Shown here one piece after another: positions 41,211 through 55,600 of a stretch of 64,000 bases of DNA. Positions within the stretch are counted from its first letter, which is position 1. The number at the start of each line of letters is the position of its first letter. Both the position numbers and the translations under genes were made by a program. The notes under the pieces were generated by a model that saw only the letters and a list, made by a program, of their open reading frames with translations, was not told the DNA's origin and ran no database searches. The stretch comes from Megalonaias nervosa (taxonomy: Eukaryota > Mollusca > Bivalvia > Unionida > Unionidae): contig JAECUM010028897.1 in assembly GCA_016617855.1 (NCBI GenBank), positions 1 through 64,000 of the forward strand, given 5' to 3'.

Positions 41211-41439
41211 CTAATCATAAGTACTGAGGATTCCTTCTTTCTGTGACAAACTTTATATGCTATGATGGCGCATAAGTAGAAGAAAAGTAGCGCTTGCAGA
41301 CGACTTTTTGTTTCCTTTGACATGACTTCCTGTGGTTTGAATAGCTGGAGCAGAGGAGTTAAACCCCGAGAAGGAAGCTCATTTGCATCTATAGATAGAC
41401 TATTGCCTATGATTACTCAAGCGATCAAACAGAAATTTT

Positions 41440-41833
41440 GGTCTGCTGTTTTATTAGTAGTATTCAGATTCGTGTGGCCTAACGGTAATCTTGGTCTGCT
41501 GTTTCATTAGTCGCATTCAGATTCGTGTGATCTAACAGTAAACTTGGTCTGCTGTTTCATTAGTCGAATTCAGATTCATGTGATATAACAGTAATCTTGG
41601 TCTGCTGTTTCACTAGTCGCATTCAGATTCGTGTGATCTAACAGTAAACTTGGTTTGCTGTTTCATTAGTCGCATTCAGATTCGTGTGATCTAACAGTAA
41701 TCTTGGTCTGCTGTTTCACTAGTCGCATTCAGATTCGTGTGATCTAACGGTAATCTTGGTCTGCGGTGCTGTTAGCCGCATTGAGATTAATGTGATCTCA
41801 GTAATCATGGTTTGCTGTATTATTAGTCGCATT
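41440..41833. repeat. 53-bp minisatellite, about 7.4 copies
   Basis: The unit starts GGTCTGCTGTTTCATTAGTC and continues with CATTCAGATTCGTGTGATC and TAACAGTAATCTT. The first and last copies are the most diverged. Confidence 0.93.
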
Positions 41834-41839
41834 CCGGAC

Positions 41840-43565
41840 TGAACAAAAGATGATTTTCTCTGTTTGTGTTTTTCCATATGGAAGGTTAATATCAATGTGA
41901 ATATAGGTAGCTATCATCAAAAAAGACACAAAATATGTTAGTCATTTTTTTTCCTGCGTTGGTCTGAATATTTTCCCACGTTTCAAATCACATTCTGCGC
42001 ATTTTACATGTGAATCTACTAACACGCATTTATTAGTTTTTTACTTGTGGAATTACGAGTTTTGCTAATTTAAATGAAACTCTTGGGTGTTAAGTTAGTT
42101 CCATGATTGCTCAAGAACGCTTTGCGCATAACAGTTTCTTCTCTGTCAGAGCTCTAGTGCCTTAATAAAACTTCAGAATGGGTTGATCCACTTCAAACTC
42201 GGACATTGTTTTGCACTGAGCACACAGACGTGGTAAAAAAAAAAAAAACATCAACGCATGACGATTGTTTTCGTCCGTATCTGACATTTGTATTATCACT
42301 ACAACGTTGTCGGTGAACACCGTATCGCAGACAAGACTGTGCGGAGTTATAAAAATACTTAGAAAAACAAAACTTAAATGATCCCTGGTAGTAATTCTTT
42401 TAACTTTTTTTCGGAAGAGATTCTCCTGTCAGATGGGCATTAATTTACTACGCCACCGTGCTCTTGAAAAACCGACGAAAAAGTCAGTTTTGTACGGTGC
42501 GATCAATGCTGAAATGAATTTTTAAAACATATTCTCGTTTAAATACACAAGTTTGATGACGGAAGGAAATCTTTTCCGAAGATGAATATTTTTGCTATAA
42601 TTTAGGCAAGTAAGGCGTGCGATTCTGTGTTGTTATGAGACAGCTATATTACAAAACACTTTGTTTACCCCCATCAAATTAACGTTGACTGAGTCCGAGA
42701 TGATCACAGTGTGATGATCCCAATATTCTTTCTTACATGCTGAGGTTGAATTTACCTGATTTCGAAAATGTGTGCTCCTGTGTACACAAAAAATAAACTT
42801 GAAATAGAGCGAGTGAAAGTAGCTTTGCGTGTTCTTAAAATGTATAAATGAATTTTCAGAGTGTAGTCATTACTATTTTCTGAAAGTGTACCATTTAAAT
42901 AAATAAATAAATAAAAGAATTTCTCAGCTGATTTTTAAATACGGGTTACTTCTTAAGTTCAGAGCGTGAAAATGACCATACAGAGCTAGCAACCCTCTAA
43001 GAAATGCGATAGTCTCGTCCTGCCAGGCCTTCGCGTGGCGCCGAGAGATCTCCAAGTTTGGAGTAGATCTCACGGTACCATGCGAGATTTCTATTCGAAC
43101 GCGGTATCAATAAACATTTTCTTATCGATGACATTAGGCATTAGGGTTAATATTTTATGAAAGAAACAGCCATACTTGATCTCAACGTGTTTTTCTTTCG
43201 TCAGTTATAGTGGTTTCAAAAATGCATGAGCGCAAGTTGCATACATGCGCAAGGGGACAGTTCTAGCGAAGAAATATATTTTCGCTGACCGGGTTTGAGT
43301 TTTAACCTATAGTGTGCTTGAGTTGCTGTCCATTTTCTGACAGTTCTGCTTTGGTTGGTTTATGGAAATTATCATTGCGATTTACACGGAAATCGGTTTA
43401 ATTGTGGTCCGTTTACTTTTTAATGAAAGTAATACCTGGGAGGCAATTTCACCACATTATGCATAAATTACCTCCAATATTGTTCAGTGTAGGTTCTTTA
43501 CAGAGTTGAAAGTCGCAAGACTTGTTGTGATGTTACAAATTGCGGGGAGGATGGTTAGTGTGGCT
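41840..43565. other. host intergenic DNA, no gene seen
   Basis: No coding domain or known repeat recognised; a short (AAAT)n run sits at about 42898-42914. Confidence 0.45.
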
Positions 43566-43570
43566 CTAAA

Positions 43571-43652
43571 GAGGTAATCATAGAAAGAGGTAATCATAGA
43601 AAGAGGTAATCATAGAAAGAAGTAATCATAGAAAGAAGTAATCATAATAGGG
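43571..43652. repeat. 16-bp tandem repeat, 5 copies
   Basis: Unit GAGGTAATCATAGAAA; the last two copies have GAAG. The same AGAGGTAATCAT word recurs at about 47810. Confidence 0.93.
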
Positions 43653-43659
43653 GGCAATT

Positions 43660-46030
43660 ACAGAAGGATACATTTTTGCCATACCAATCTTTTTGCTGAT
43701 TAACGAATCATTCTCTAACAAGTTTGAAAATGAATACATGCTGGTTTTTATTTTGTTTGCGGTTAGTTTAAAAGGTGAGAGGGTACAGTAACGACCCAGG
43801 CCGTAGCCAAATGTGCAATAGCCGAGGAATCGTAATTACCTTTCAAAGCCACTTCACATTTCGCGGTTTCGTTAAATAAAATCAGGCGTATTTATTGTCA
43901 TATGATAGAATAACCCTAAATTTATGCTCACAGTAAACTTTTTTTGTTGTTGTTTTAGTTGTTTTATTTTTTGTTTATTTTTATACACGATGGAATAAGT
44001 TCGATTATCTACTCAACAAGGCTTGCACAAGATAAAAATTATTCGACTGGTACCATAGTTTAATTTGCACTAAGAACTCACGTAATATCCTTTTATGCAT
44101 CATTACTTTGATAAAGAACTCCGAAGAGAGACACATATCTCTAACATCTTGAAAGAGACAGGGATGTATACTCGCAGCTCTTTTATTACCAAAATAATTA
44201 AATGAACCGTCATTTATACAAATATTCTGATTAGAAGGCGTCGATGTATGGTTCAATTAAAGCATTATCTGACAGTCAAACAAATAAAACCTATCTTGTA
44301 AAATAAATATTTAAGAAGTCTGAAGCGCGCCATGGTATCAAATAATACTGGGACAGCTCTACAATACAAAGAAAATATTTTTTTAAAATCAAGGGTGGTC
44401 TAAACACATGATGGACAAAGTAATTTGACAGTGTATTGTACTTGACCATTTTTACCTCTGCATTGAAATTCTGTCTTTTCAAAGGGAAAATGATCAATAG
44501 TCCCATGGCGTTAAAAAAAAAAAATGTATGTTGATGAATTCCTTGCAAATATGTAATTTCAGCTTATGCTGTACAAACTATAAAACAATGTACGTGCTTA
44601 TGTTTTAAAATGCAATTTCATACGTTTTATGTAATTATAATTTTTTTTACTAAAATAGTTTGATCTACAATATGTGCGACCATATACGACAGCGATGGTG
44701 ACAGCAAGGGTGTGGTACCCATGCACTTTGAATTGTACACGAAGTAACCCATTTTATACACCAAAATAAAACCAAGGATTTTTGTTTCTTCTTCAAATTT
44801 TTGTACACTTATAATTTTGTTTTCAAATAACAAAAACACTTTCTCTATCACATAAAATGAGAAGAACTGTAAACCAAGATTTTAATTCTACAATGGATCA
44901 ATATTTTATTACAGTCGGTTCGAGAGGAAAACTTTAAGAAAAAAAACAACAAAACAAACAAACGTGAATGAACTGTGCTGTAATATATTTGCTACAGGAG
45001 AGATGACACTCGTACTGGTTGTATGTGGTACCTTGTCGTCTGCTTTCTTCGTTCATCGACAGTGTTTGATTGACAATGTCTACATCACTAGCATTATAAT
45101 GTATAGCTCGGTCCACACACGGACTGGTAGATCTTGTCTAAGTTTAAAATGTAATTACCCTATTGGTAATGTACCCTTTATATATATTTTATAGAATTCT
45201 AGCATAAAATTTTTACATGGCTTTCTTGCTTCCTAGTAAGAAGACAGAACGACGTTGTAGCCGTTTGAAACGAATAGAGAGATAGCAAAATGTTAGAAAA
45301 AGATACCGGGATGATTAAGTTTTAGAGTAAATATTATGTTTGACAAAGGAAACATAATAAATTTGCGATAGCACAACATACAGATAGAAACAAAATACTT
45401 TCTATCGATGTTTCCAAATATTGCTTTCCAGCAACACGGACATAGAGAAGATAAAGACGATATCATTAACTTTCTCCGTTCATGAACACGATAATCATTC
45501 CCTTACTTCACATGAGAGTACAAATAGAAACATATATTTAAATTTGATTTGGAATTAGGCAAATTTTAGGCAACAGTTTTATTATTTTTGATTAAATTCC
45601 ACTCAAAACTGGAATCTCACATTTCTTTCGAAATGACTGATCCATGTAGGACTATATATTGAGTCCAATTTTTTAATTAGGAACAAGATAGTGGAACCCA
45701 ATGGAGAATCGTCTAGAAATTAAACATAACATGTATAAAAATGCAAACTTCTTCAATATCATTAGTTTGTGATAAAGAACTCGTAATGAGGCGTAAATGA
45801 AGAAAACGTATGTTGTGTTCTAACAAAGAAACAAAGAATCATCCTAGAAAACTGCACTATGCATAGTCATTTTTAGTATAATACAATATTGCGAAGTATA
45901 CTTTCTTCAGTACAAAACGGTTGTAACAAAAGTATAAAAGTGTATATATAAGGGAAGGTATTGAAGAGAGGTTTTCTTCACATCGGAATGAAAACCAAGA
46001 CATGTAGATGAACGTAGTTATATACAAATC
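43660..46030. other. host intergenic DNA, no gene seen
   Basis: AT-rich; only short random frames. Confidence 0.45.
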
Positions 46031-46039
46031 CATAAGGTC

Positions 46040-46075
<36 letters not shown>
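46040..46075. repeat. (TA)n microsatellite
   Basis: About 18 TA units. Confidence 0.95.
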
Positions 46076-46077
<2 letters not shown>

Positions 46078-46145
46078 TGCTTTTCGAATAAAAATAAATA
46101 TGGTTACTTACATGTATAATCATGTATAATAATAATGCTAATGAC

Positions 46146-46146
<1 letters not shown>

Positions 46147-46239
<93 letters not shown>
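46147..46239. repeat. (AAT)n(ATT)n self-complementary microsatellite
   Basis: About 17 AAT units switch to about 14 ATT units near 46200, so the two halves are inverse complements and could form a hairpin. Confidence 0.95.
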
Positions 46240-46299
46240 GCATTAATTTACTTACTTCTTTTCTCCCTGGCCAAAAGGCCGGTCTCATTGCTGACCATC

Positions 46300-49200
46300 C
46301 AGGCAGTCACGTGACAGAGCATTAGTAGCAGACTGGTCAGTACAGTAACAGGACACTGCATTGTACATGTTTTTATAAAGGGTCCGAATAACGCCGACGC
46401 TGACGCCGACTACCGGTGTCAGAATCAGGACACATTGATATCATCTTCACATCTTACGTAAGTTTTTATGGATATAGAAAATAAATATGTTCAAAATATT
46501 TATCCAACATCGAGATAACTGAGGCCTTTTGAGTAATATTTTAGATATTCCATATAGTAAAAGTAACACAGATTTAAAATTCACTTCCCAGAAACACACA
46601 CGTATGCAATATCAACACGGACTAAATGCGATCCGCGCTGATTTATATACACATCTATCCAAGAATTTGTGAATTAATTATTCGGTTGAGGCATATATTC
46701 TTCACGTTGGCGTATAGCGATCGCTGTCGCTGAAACGATCGGTTTATGCCAATAATTGAAGCTCCACACCGTTCGGAATGACTATCAATGGTGCATATTA
46801 AAAAAAAGGAAATGTCCCTCCTACTGAGCTAGCGTGACTGAGACAGATTAAAAAAACCCAACAAAATATTTACCCTTTTCTCTCACTCAATTAAAAATTG
46901 GTATACTGCCAAAGTGAATAATTTGAACACACTATATGCAAACGGCACACATTTCCACAGAATGTTCCTGTATTCAGTTCCAGGAATATATCTCCAAACT
47001 TGAAAATGGATATATGAACATAAAATAAAGAGACCCAATCTAATCCCAATGGATGTTACAAGAAGCTACTCCAAGAAAAATCATAGTACCGAGAAAGAAA
47101 ATCTACTGACTGAGCAGTACATTGTATGAGTGACACTTGTGTGGATCAAATCTGATGTAAATCGTTAGCCCTTCTCTCCATGCAGTTAGGCAGTATCCCA
47201 TCAATACACAAATACTCTTTCTCTCTGGAAGTAGATGCAGCGTATATCGGATTTGTTCGTAATACCTGCGACTGGTCCTCCGGAATATGGACTTATATTG
47301 CTTACTGTACGTACCGTACACACCAATTTGAAAACCCGTCTACATAGATCACAGCGTCAACCTAATGTATCTAGTGATACCCAAAGATCTTGCCTGGGGT
47401 CTGAGATATTTTTGTCCAGAACATTTTCGTCAGAAAACCTAGCAATGCCATTAATGTTTCATTGTTTCAGGTGGTGTGCTCGAGTAGTACGGTTCTTTAC
47501 AAAGAAATATACAGTCAATTTGCGCTTTAATACCCGTGACTGATTTTACTATAGCAATTTCTCTCCCTGAAGGAATTATACCTCCAATGATAACTCGGCG
47601 TATTTACTATAATCAGAGTCTACTGGAGGGCCAGCAGGGTCACAACCAATAAAAACACCTCAATACCTCACAAAAAAGAAAAACATTTGGAAGACTCGCG
47701 CAATTTTCGATGTAGTGCGAGTCGTCCACAATAGGTATGAAATTAGTCAATAAATTAAGCTGGAAGAAAAACATGTCTCTGTTCGAATAGCTAGTTTTTC
47801 AGCTTTAAAAGAGGTAATCATGGATTGTTAAGCCACAGTCAAAGTTTGACAGCTAAACAGCGAATTAGAAATGTCACACGCGGGTATGTACATAGGATGT
47901 GTCAAAAACAATTACATGATGTGTCAGTCTGTTTTCACCATTTTTTAAATAAAGAGCTCCGGGTCTAATAATTCTCAAACGGTTTCTGTCAGGGTATGAT
48001 GGAGCCCAAGTCAATGTCGTCTTCATCTTGTGATAATTATTTCGAGTGTACGAAGAAGAATATAGATTGTTCTTCGTGTAATTTTAAGCATCTTTCCCAC
48101 GCATGATGTCGTAAAATTTGAGCTAATAACATGACTTTTACAACTGTTTATATGATTCTCCTAACAAAGAATAAATACACATATTTTACAAAAACAGGGA
48201 CACCCAAGTCAAGACAGCTGGGGAACCTCGTGCCATTGGGTGGTTTCCAATCATGTTTTCTTGACGCACTGATATCACTGTGTAATAACTGACAAATGTG
48301 TAAACAACCTATCCATAATTAAAACTGAGTTTAATGATCTGGGTGGATTGCGGAGGTGACACACTAAAAGAACTAAAAAGAACATGATCGTAAAGTCTGT
48401 CTAAAACAGCTTCATGGCCAGAATGAAGCTTTTACATAATTTCAAAACTTGTATCAAATTTGTGACTTCGATGAATAGTACTCACGATTTAAAAAATAAA
48501 GAAAACGAAACCAAAACAAATATCACGTGAGTTGCTATTTAAATATTTTGATAAACAAAATCTTCCATGTAATACAGCACCTTCATCATAATTAATATTT
48601 GTATGTTCATCAGTAATATTTGTATATTCATAAATAATTTTCCCCATCAAGAAAAAACCCTTCATACGAATTCATGTTGGTAAACTCCTCCCCCCCCAAA
48701 AAAAACCTTCATAAAGACTAGCGCGTCTCTAAATGTATGCCAGTACATTTTTCAGACTAACAACTTGCATGACACCTAAGTGCGAAGTCTTTTCCGGACA
48801 GAGAACAAAGTTTGACATTGATATTCTAGAAGATTCTTACGCATTTTTAATGATGTTCTACAAATTTTCTTGTAATTTAAATTCGGAGGACGTGCGAACC
48901 TGCGTGTTTGTTGAGATTTGTAACAAATGTGGAAGAACATATCGCTGTATTTCAGTTATGATATTTTCTTTTATATTTTTGTATCCACGAGAAACAAGCA
49001 CGTTTGCTCAAAGCATTTTCAAACAGCATAAACACAGAAGAAACAAAACGTCACCAATTTGCGGCTTTGTATAATGAAATACATAACAAGAGCAAATTGG
49101 GAAGCATGTCCTCGAATAGTGGTTTTTGGTGGTAATATGTATATAGGATGCAATAAATGATCTTACTGTCGTAGTCTAAAGAAAACTTTCATTGAAATGT

Positions 49201-49520
49201 AAAAAGCAAAGGAAAAACAATGAATACGTGAATTTATGTTGTAATTTGAAGATTGAAATTGCGAGAGATATCATGGAAACTATGTCATGAACGCTACTTC
49301 GTATTGCCAATGTTATCTTTTGAGACATAAAATAAATATTAAGTCGTATATGAATGCTTGTTAGTGTATTCATTACCTTCTGCTTATGTAAATAATTAGT
49401 CTTTTTATAAATACAAGTTATGTAAATCATTTATTCACTATATCCTGGTTTATATAAAGATGTAATCCTAGCATAAATTATGCTTCTATATAAATAGCAT
49501 TAGTGAATATTAGGGCTGTG
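46300..49520. other. host intergenic DNA, no gene seen
   Basis: Includes a 113-codon open frame at 48733-49074 without recognisable domain or coding-like composition; judged random. Nothing else identified. Confidence 0.45.
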
Positions 49521-49529
49521 CATCGCTGA

Positions 49530-49530
<1 letters not shown>

Positions 49531-49622
<92 letters not shown>
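49531..49622. repeat. (TA)n microsatellite
   Basis: About 46 TA units. Confidence 0.95.
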
Positions 49623-49624
<2 letters not shown>

Positions 49625-49629
49625 AAATA

Positions 49630-52600
49630 GGGCTGTAAAAAAATGTATAATTTGTTCTAAGTTCTTGGAAAATACCTTGCGAAACTTAGAGCCCGTGTTG
49701 CCTTTGCGGACACTATTAAACTGGTTCATGATTTATTTCATTTTCTCTCACTAGTGGTGAAAGGATGACGTCGGACACTGATTTTCCTAAATATTTGTGC
49801 ATTAACTGATGTGTTTAAAATTGCCTTCTTTATAAAGAAAAATGTTTATGAACCCATTTTCTTAATTTTATTCATACGCTAAATCTCTGCATTAAGGACA
49901 CCTGTTCACAAAGGACTACATTTTAAGATACCATGAATATCTCTAGAGACAGATTTTACCACATCGATGAAAAACACGGAGTTCGAGGCAGGCTCATAAC
50001 AATTTTTTTTTTCTCTCCCAATTACTCGTCCCTTGAACGAGTCAGTTGGAAGAGTTACTCGTCCCTGTCCTCATTATAGACAGCACGATATACTTCTTCA
50101 CTACACTGTTAAACTTTTGACTAAAGAACCGTAGGTACCTGATGCAAACTTGGTACCAAAATGGGTCAAAGCCTTGAATATAGTCTGTTCTAACTGATGA
50201 CTCTTTTGATAACCATGTAATAAGAGACAAGGTTTGTAACTCGAGAAATTGCAGCTTCACACATTTCTCGTTTTCAGTGAAACATTTCAGTAATACAGAT
50301 GTCGTAAATTCCCTGATCATTGAGTTATCACAAATCTTTATGAGTTAGATATGGCTGAACTTAATAGACAGAGAGTGTCAACATTGTTTTTGCTTTCGTC
50401 TGGTCAGGCATTATTACGCTTGCCCCGGTCACCAGCATTTACAAGACTGTGCAACTTTATCAATACATTATCACATCGAAGTAAATAATTCAGTAGATAT
50501 TTATGTAAGTAACTACTTTTTATAAGAAAAAAGTAAGTTATTTGCATTTAAAGAATTCCGGCCCTCTCAGGTTCCACGAACTTTCGTATTAAACGATCCA
50601 TTTTGGCCAAACCTCCATTCTAGAGAGCTGCATACTGGCGCCATATATAAAGGAACGTTCCTGATTGGAACATTACTAGTTCATTACCCCAATTAGATTG
50701 AGACCAATCGGCTGTTGTCTCAACATTATCTGCGTTATAAATGGATTACAAGAGCATGCATTGCGTGAAAGTTGGTGGGAATTTGGTGAGAATTGGCTGA
50801 GACGCTAAAAATACTCATTTCGAAGGTAACATTCATCTTGTGAAAAGCAAGTATATGCTTATAGAAACATCTGCTGGCATCTTCCCTTTGGCAGGACAAC
50901 GTAACAATATAGTTTCAATGGTGGAAATGTCGATAACATTGCCTGAGATATACAAAAAAAATCACAACAATTTTGACATTATCTGTTTCTTAACTTCTTC
51001 AAGGTTTGACATTCAACTGTCTCATTAATCACTGAAAGGAATTTTCCTCCACAACAAAATGACGCCTAAATTACTGAAAAGTGTCACTCTAAATGCAAAC
51101 ACCATCAAGAAACCGAGGTCTAAGTGTGAATCTACGAAATAATACATGTTCATGATATTTACCCATTTTAGAATCAAGCTTACATGCAGCTACCTGTATC
51201 TAAAAAATGAAGTTGTTTCGAATGGAACATGTTCTAAGTGAACAACAAGCAGGCAAATTAGGCATATGTTATTTATAACTCATGCATGCCAAATGTTAAG
51301 CAATGTTGAACTTCAGTGTTTGTTAAAAGCACCAAATACACTCAGATTTATTCTAAAGGTGGGAATTGGGAATCTGCATCTATTCGGCCCAAGGACAAAT
51401 ATATAGTAAAGTTTTACCCGGTCAGGATGAGTGGACGTGTAGTTTTCCTGAGCCTTCGAACGAGGTTTGATCAAAAAGTTTTATAACATACGCTGTAAAG
51501 AAAAAGTTACTTGTTTAAAATAATTTTAGTAGTCGTTCTCAAAGTAACGTCCTTTAGACTTAGTGTACTTCTCACATCTTGTGACCCTTGTCTGGAACAC
51601 GTGCAGCAGCCTTTCACTTGACAGCATATGTAAAAGCTGGAACATTCATATTTATATGTTTTTAAATACCGGGATACGAGAACGTTAAAACTGATATATT
51701 GATATTCGGAAACGGGACATTTATATTGTTATGTTTTTACATCTTGTATATGTTAGCACACTGAAAGCCAAATTAAAAATTTACTGCACCTGCAAGACTC
51801 TGAGGCGTTATTAACAATTTCGTATACAACTAAAATGAAAATCAGTATTCACTGGTGCAAATAGACGAAGTCACAGACACTTATATTCACTAACGCATAC
51901 AGATTAAGGAATTTAGGTTTAGTAACCGAGTCCGCTTGGCTTAGGCCTACAGCGCAAATTACGGATCAAAGGAAGCGGTTATATGAATCGAAAACCTCCT
52001 CTTTGTCTGTTGATGTGACTACACAATATTAAGCAGATCATATCTAAGAAATCTAATAATTTTACAATTAGGAATTGTTTAAAAGGTGAACATAAAATTC
52101 ATGTCATGAGCCACCTCTCCCCCCGCAAAGAAAAGGAAAACCAAACAAAGCCAAACAATAACAAATGAAAACAACAACGAAAACAGATGACAACTTTGCG
52201 TTGAGCAACTTATGCACAGGAGAATCATGACACAGCCAGAGTGTGTACACGACACGCACTGACGTTTAGCGAAAGTCACACATAAAAAGGGCGTAAGAGA
52301 ATGCCTCACTGAAAGTTCACAAAGTTCAACCGCCGAGTGTAGATAAAGAAATGCTGAAAGAAATTTGCCTTCTTCTGTGACTGGAAAGTGCAGAGTTTAT
52401 GGATGGGTATTTTGCAAAAATATATGATAAACGTCAAAGGTTAAATTGTAAAGACACATGTTGAACAGTTAAATGTATATTGAAACGTTTATAATTAAAT
52501 AAATCAAGATGAACACTTGAAAATTTGCAATCACCTTTAGTACGTGTTAAATCTAGAAAAGAAATACGAAATACGAGTAGACAAATGTCAAACAGAATTT

Positions 52601-55600
52601 CAGTTACTTTGTGATTCATTTTTTAAAATCTTATAATGAGAAGAGATTTTAAGGTAGTGGCAACCAGGATTGTCTGAAATTTTAATTACTTGAAACCAGA
52701 TTTGAAGAAGATCATCAGTAGAAAAAAAAAATCAGCAGTCTGGTTGTGCAAGGAAGCTAGACTTAACGATCAGGCTTATGAAGAGATCCACCTAGGAGTC
52801 GGAGAATAGTGGTAAATACATTTCTCCATAGGATAAAAAGGCTCTGATAATATTAAATACAAATTATGACATTGAACGTCTATTTGACATTTTTACATAC
52901 CAAATTTGGAAAAAATAATTGAAAGCTGTTAATAATTTAAAACAAGCTGAAAACACTGTACCCAAAATGTGTTGAGTTGTTTATATACAGTCTTACTAAA
53001 GTTCATCCATAAGAGGAAGAGTTGTTTACATGTGGTGACGAGGATGTCATGACACTTTTCTATTTATTCAGATGTTCTAAGTCTTCCATTTTAACTTATT
53101 CTAAGAAAAAATTTAAATAAATGGATATTTAGCCTTATTCCAAACAAGCTTATAGAAAAATTAATCAAGGTATTGCAATGGTAGCCAATTTCAAGGAGAT
53201 TTTCTTTCATAAATCTATCACTTTGGAGGAGTCCCAATCCAGGTTATATTCTGGGCAAAATTTTATATATGAACCTATTCTATTTCCAACCAATTTTGCC
53301 TTAGATTTTTTTAAGTCCAGAAAATTTGGGATCTTGAGATTTATCCACCAAGACCCAGAATAAGCAAATTGTCGTCAGCATACTGTTGATATTCGATGTA
53401 CTCTGTCATTTACATAAATTCCCAATTATGTGAATTCTTCTGTCAGTAACAAATTTTGTAAGCATTTTGGCAGCCGGTTAGGAATGAATCGTTAGTGCTC
53501 ATTAGCAGGTTACGAATGAACAAGTAGCATTAGTGCTCAGTAGCTGGTTAGGAAGGCACTGATACACCTTCATTGACAAAATAAAAAAAGGTTTAATAAA
53601 TGTTAGTAATAATTTATTTCATTTAACAAATTATGAGAAACAGTTGCATTGTCAAGACTCATTAGTGGCAGGATAGTCTGGCTCTTGAGAACAACTAGAC
53701 AGGTATTGTTTCCCAGCTGAACAAGTTATTATACTACTTGGGTTTTTTACAAGTACATGTATTTTTATCAGCGGTATAAACACATATCTAGCAGATATCT
53801 AGAAGCTAGTAACAGTTTGTGAATTTAAGCTTCGTACACCTTACATCAAAAAGTAGACTATAGAAGTTACTGTAACCATTGTTATCTATATACAAATGAT
53901 TGCTTGCTTATGTCATTATCAATATTTTTATTTTTATATTTTTAGAATTTCAAGATTACCATGTTTAGTCTGAACGGAATATGCGTTAGTTGATATGACG
54001 GTCGGATTGTTGTTATCAAAGTCTTTCTCCTGTACTTAATTTTTAATCACAATATCTTCTTCGCTGTCCTTTATAATTTCTGTTGTACTTGCTTAGATTG
54101 CTTAGACGTTTGGAATAGCGTTCTTTTCTGGTTTAATGTAAGCTTAAACGAGCCGCTGTATTTCTGTAAATTGTTTTCATGACCAGGTCACTCGGTAACA
54201 AAACGAACACCACCAAGAGCAGAGTCCAATTCACGGTTAAATCTATCACATTGTTGTGGATAATTGTCACAATGTTTTCGTAAACTTTCTCTCATAAATG
54301 CATTAGTTTATTAACTTGTGGCTGTGTCTTGAACAGTGGAAACAGGTTGTGTAGTAGGTACTCTGAGTTGTGCTTGTATAAATACCTAGTATGCAGGTTA
54401 CATATACTGTGTTGTTTATATCCATTCTGGCTATACGCTTATTTCTCATACCACTGCTTTCATGTCGAAAACCTGCTGGCTCATCTTTGTCTGCCATCTA
54501 ATTAATTTCATCAGCTGGCAATTTTATCCAGTATTTAACAATAAAATGCCGTTTGCAAGCATTTAATACACCAGAAGGTGTAAGCCCCCCAAAACACATG
54601 GCGTATAGTCGTTTTATGTCTTTCTGGCCGATTATCAATCAAGAATTTTTTTTGGGGGGGATGGGGCACCTTTTTAGGTATCTCCAGTCATAATTTTGTG
54701 CACTCCTGATGACATTTTCCATGTGTACCATTTTGTTATGATATACTTTCTTTTGTCACATTCTAGAATCCCACTGTCATTTAAAAACTTAAGCTGCCAT
54801 GTTCTTTAATGCTACGATTTATGAACTCTTCTTCACCACACCGTTTCTGGACTGGTGTAGAATGTATGTCTCCTTCATTGGCCCAAGAAGAGAAGTGTAC
54901 TTTTGATGCATAATTTATCTAATGGTTTAATGTTTTACTTGGTTTTCAACTTTATACAATTCATCATATCTTTTCCATTTAGCAAGTATATACTTTGTTT
55001 CATTCATATGCTTTGTTTTTAAAATCTTCTCAGTTTTGTATATGTCATCTTGCTTATTGAATAGACATAACTCTTATTTGTAAAGCACGCCTTCCACACT
55101 TATTTCTTTCACGTCCTCCAACTTGCAAACCAAAATGGACCACCTAAAGTTACTTACATAATTTTAAATAGTCTGTCGACAAGGTTAAGAAGTTATCCTT
55201 TTGCAAAGAAATTATTTTCCAATTTGAGAGTCTGGCTGTTTCACATATTTTGAACTGCAACGGTTGTCAGGCACCCAAATAGGTTGATCCACACTTAATC
55301 TGTTGTGTTTTTTTCTTTCTCTAGCTTGCTTCAACTGGGGTCATATATATATATTGATCTATAATAATAGTTATTGTAACACTTAACAATTTGGTAAAAA
55401 CCATTTCATGGGTTTAATTTGAATGTAATGCTTCGTCATTATAGTCTTTTGAGTTGTATTGAACCTTTACACTTCATATGCTCTTTTTTTCTCAGTGTGG
55501 AGAAAATTAGTGAAAGACTTCCTTTCCAATGATATCGGTAACGTTCCATTTTGTAAAACTCGTGTCCTTCATCAGACTGCATCTTTTCAGGTTTTCGTTA

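Noticed and set aside
48733..49074. 113-codon plus-strand open frame in the right flank
   Set aside because: No domain, no coding-like composition and no flanking gene signals; expected by chance in AT-rich DNA of this length.
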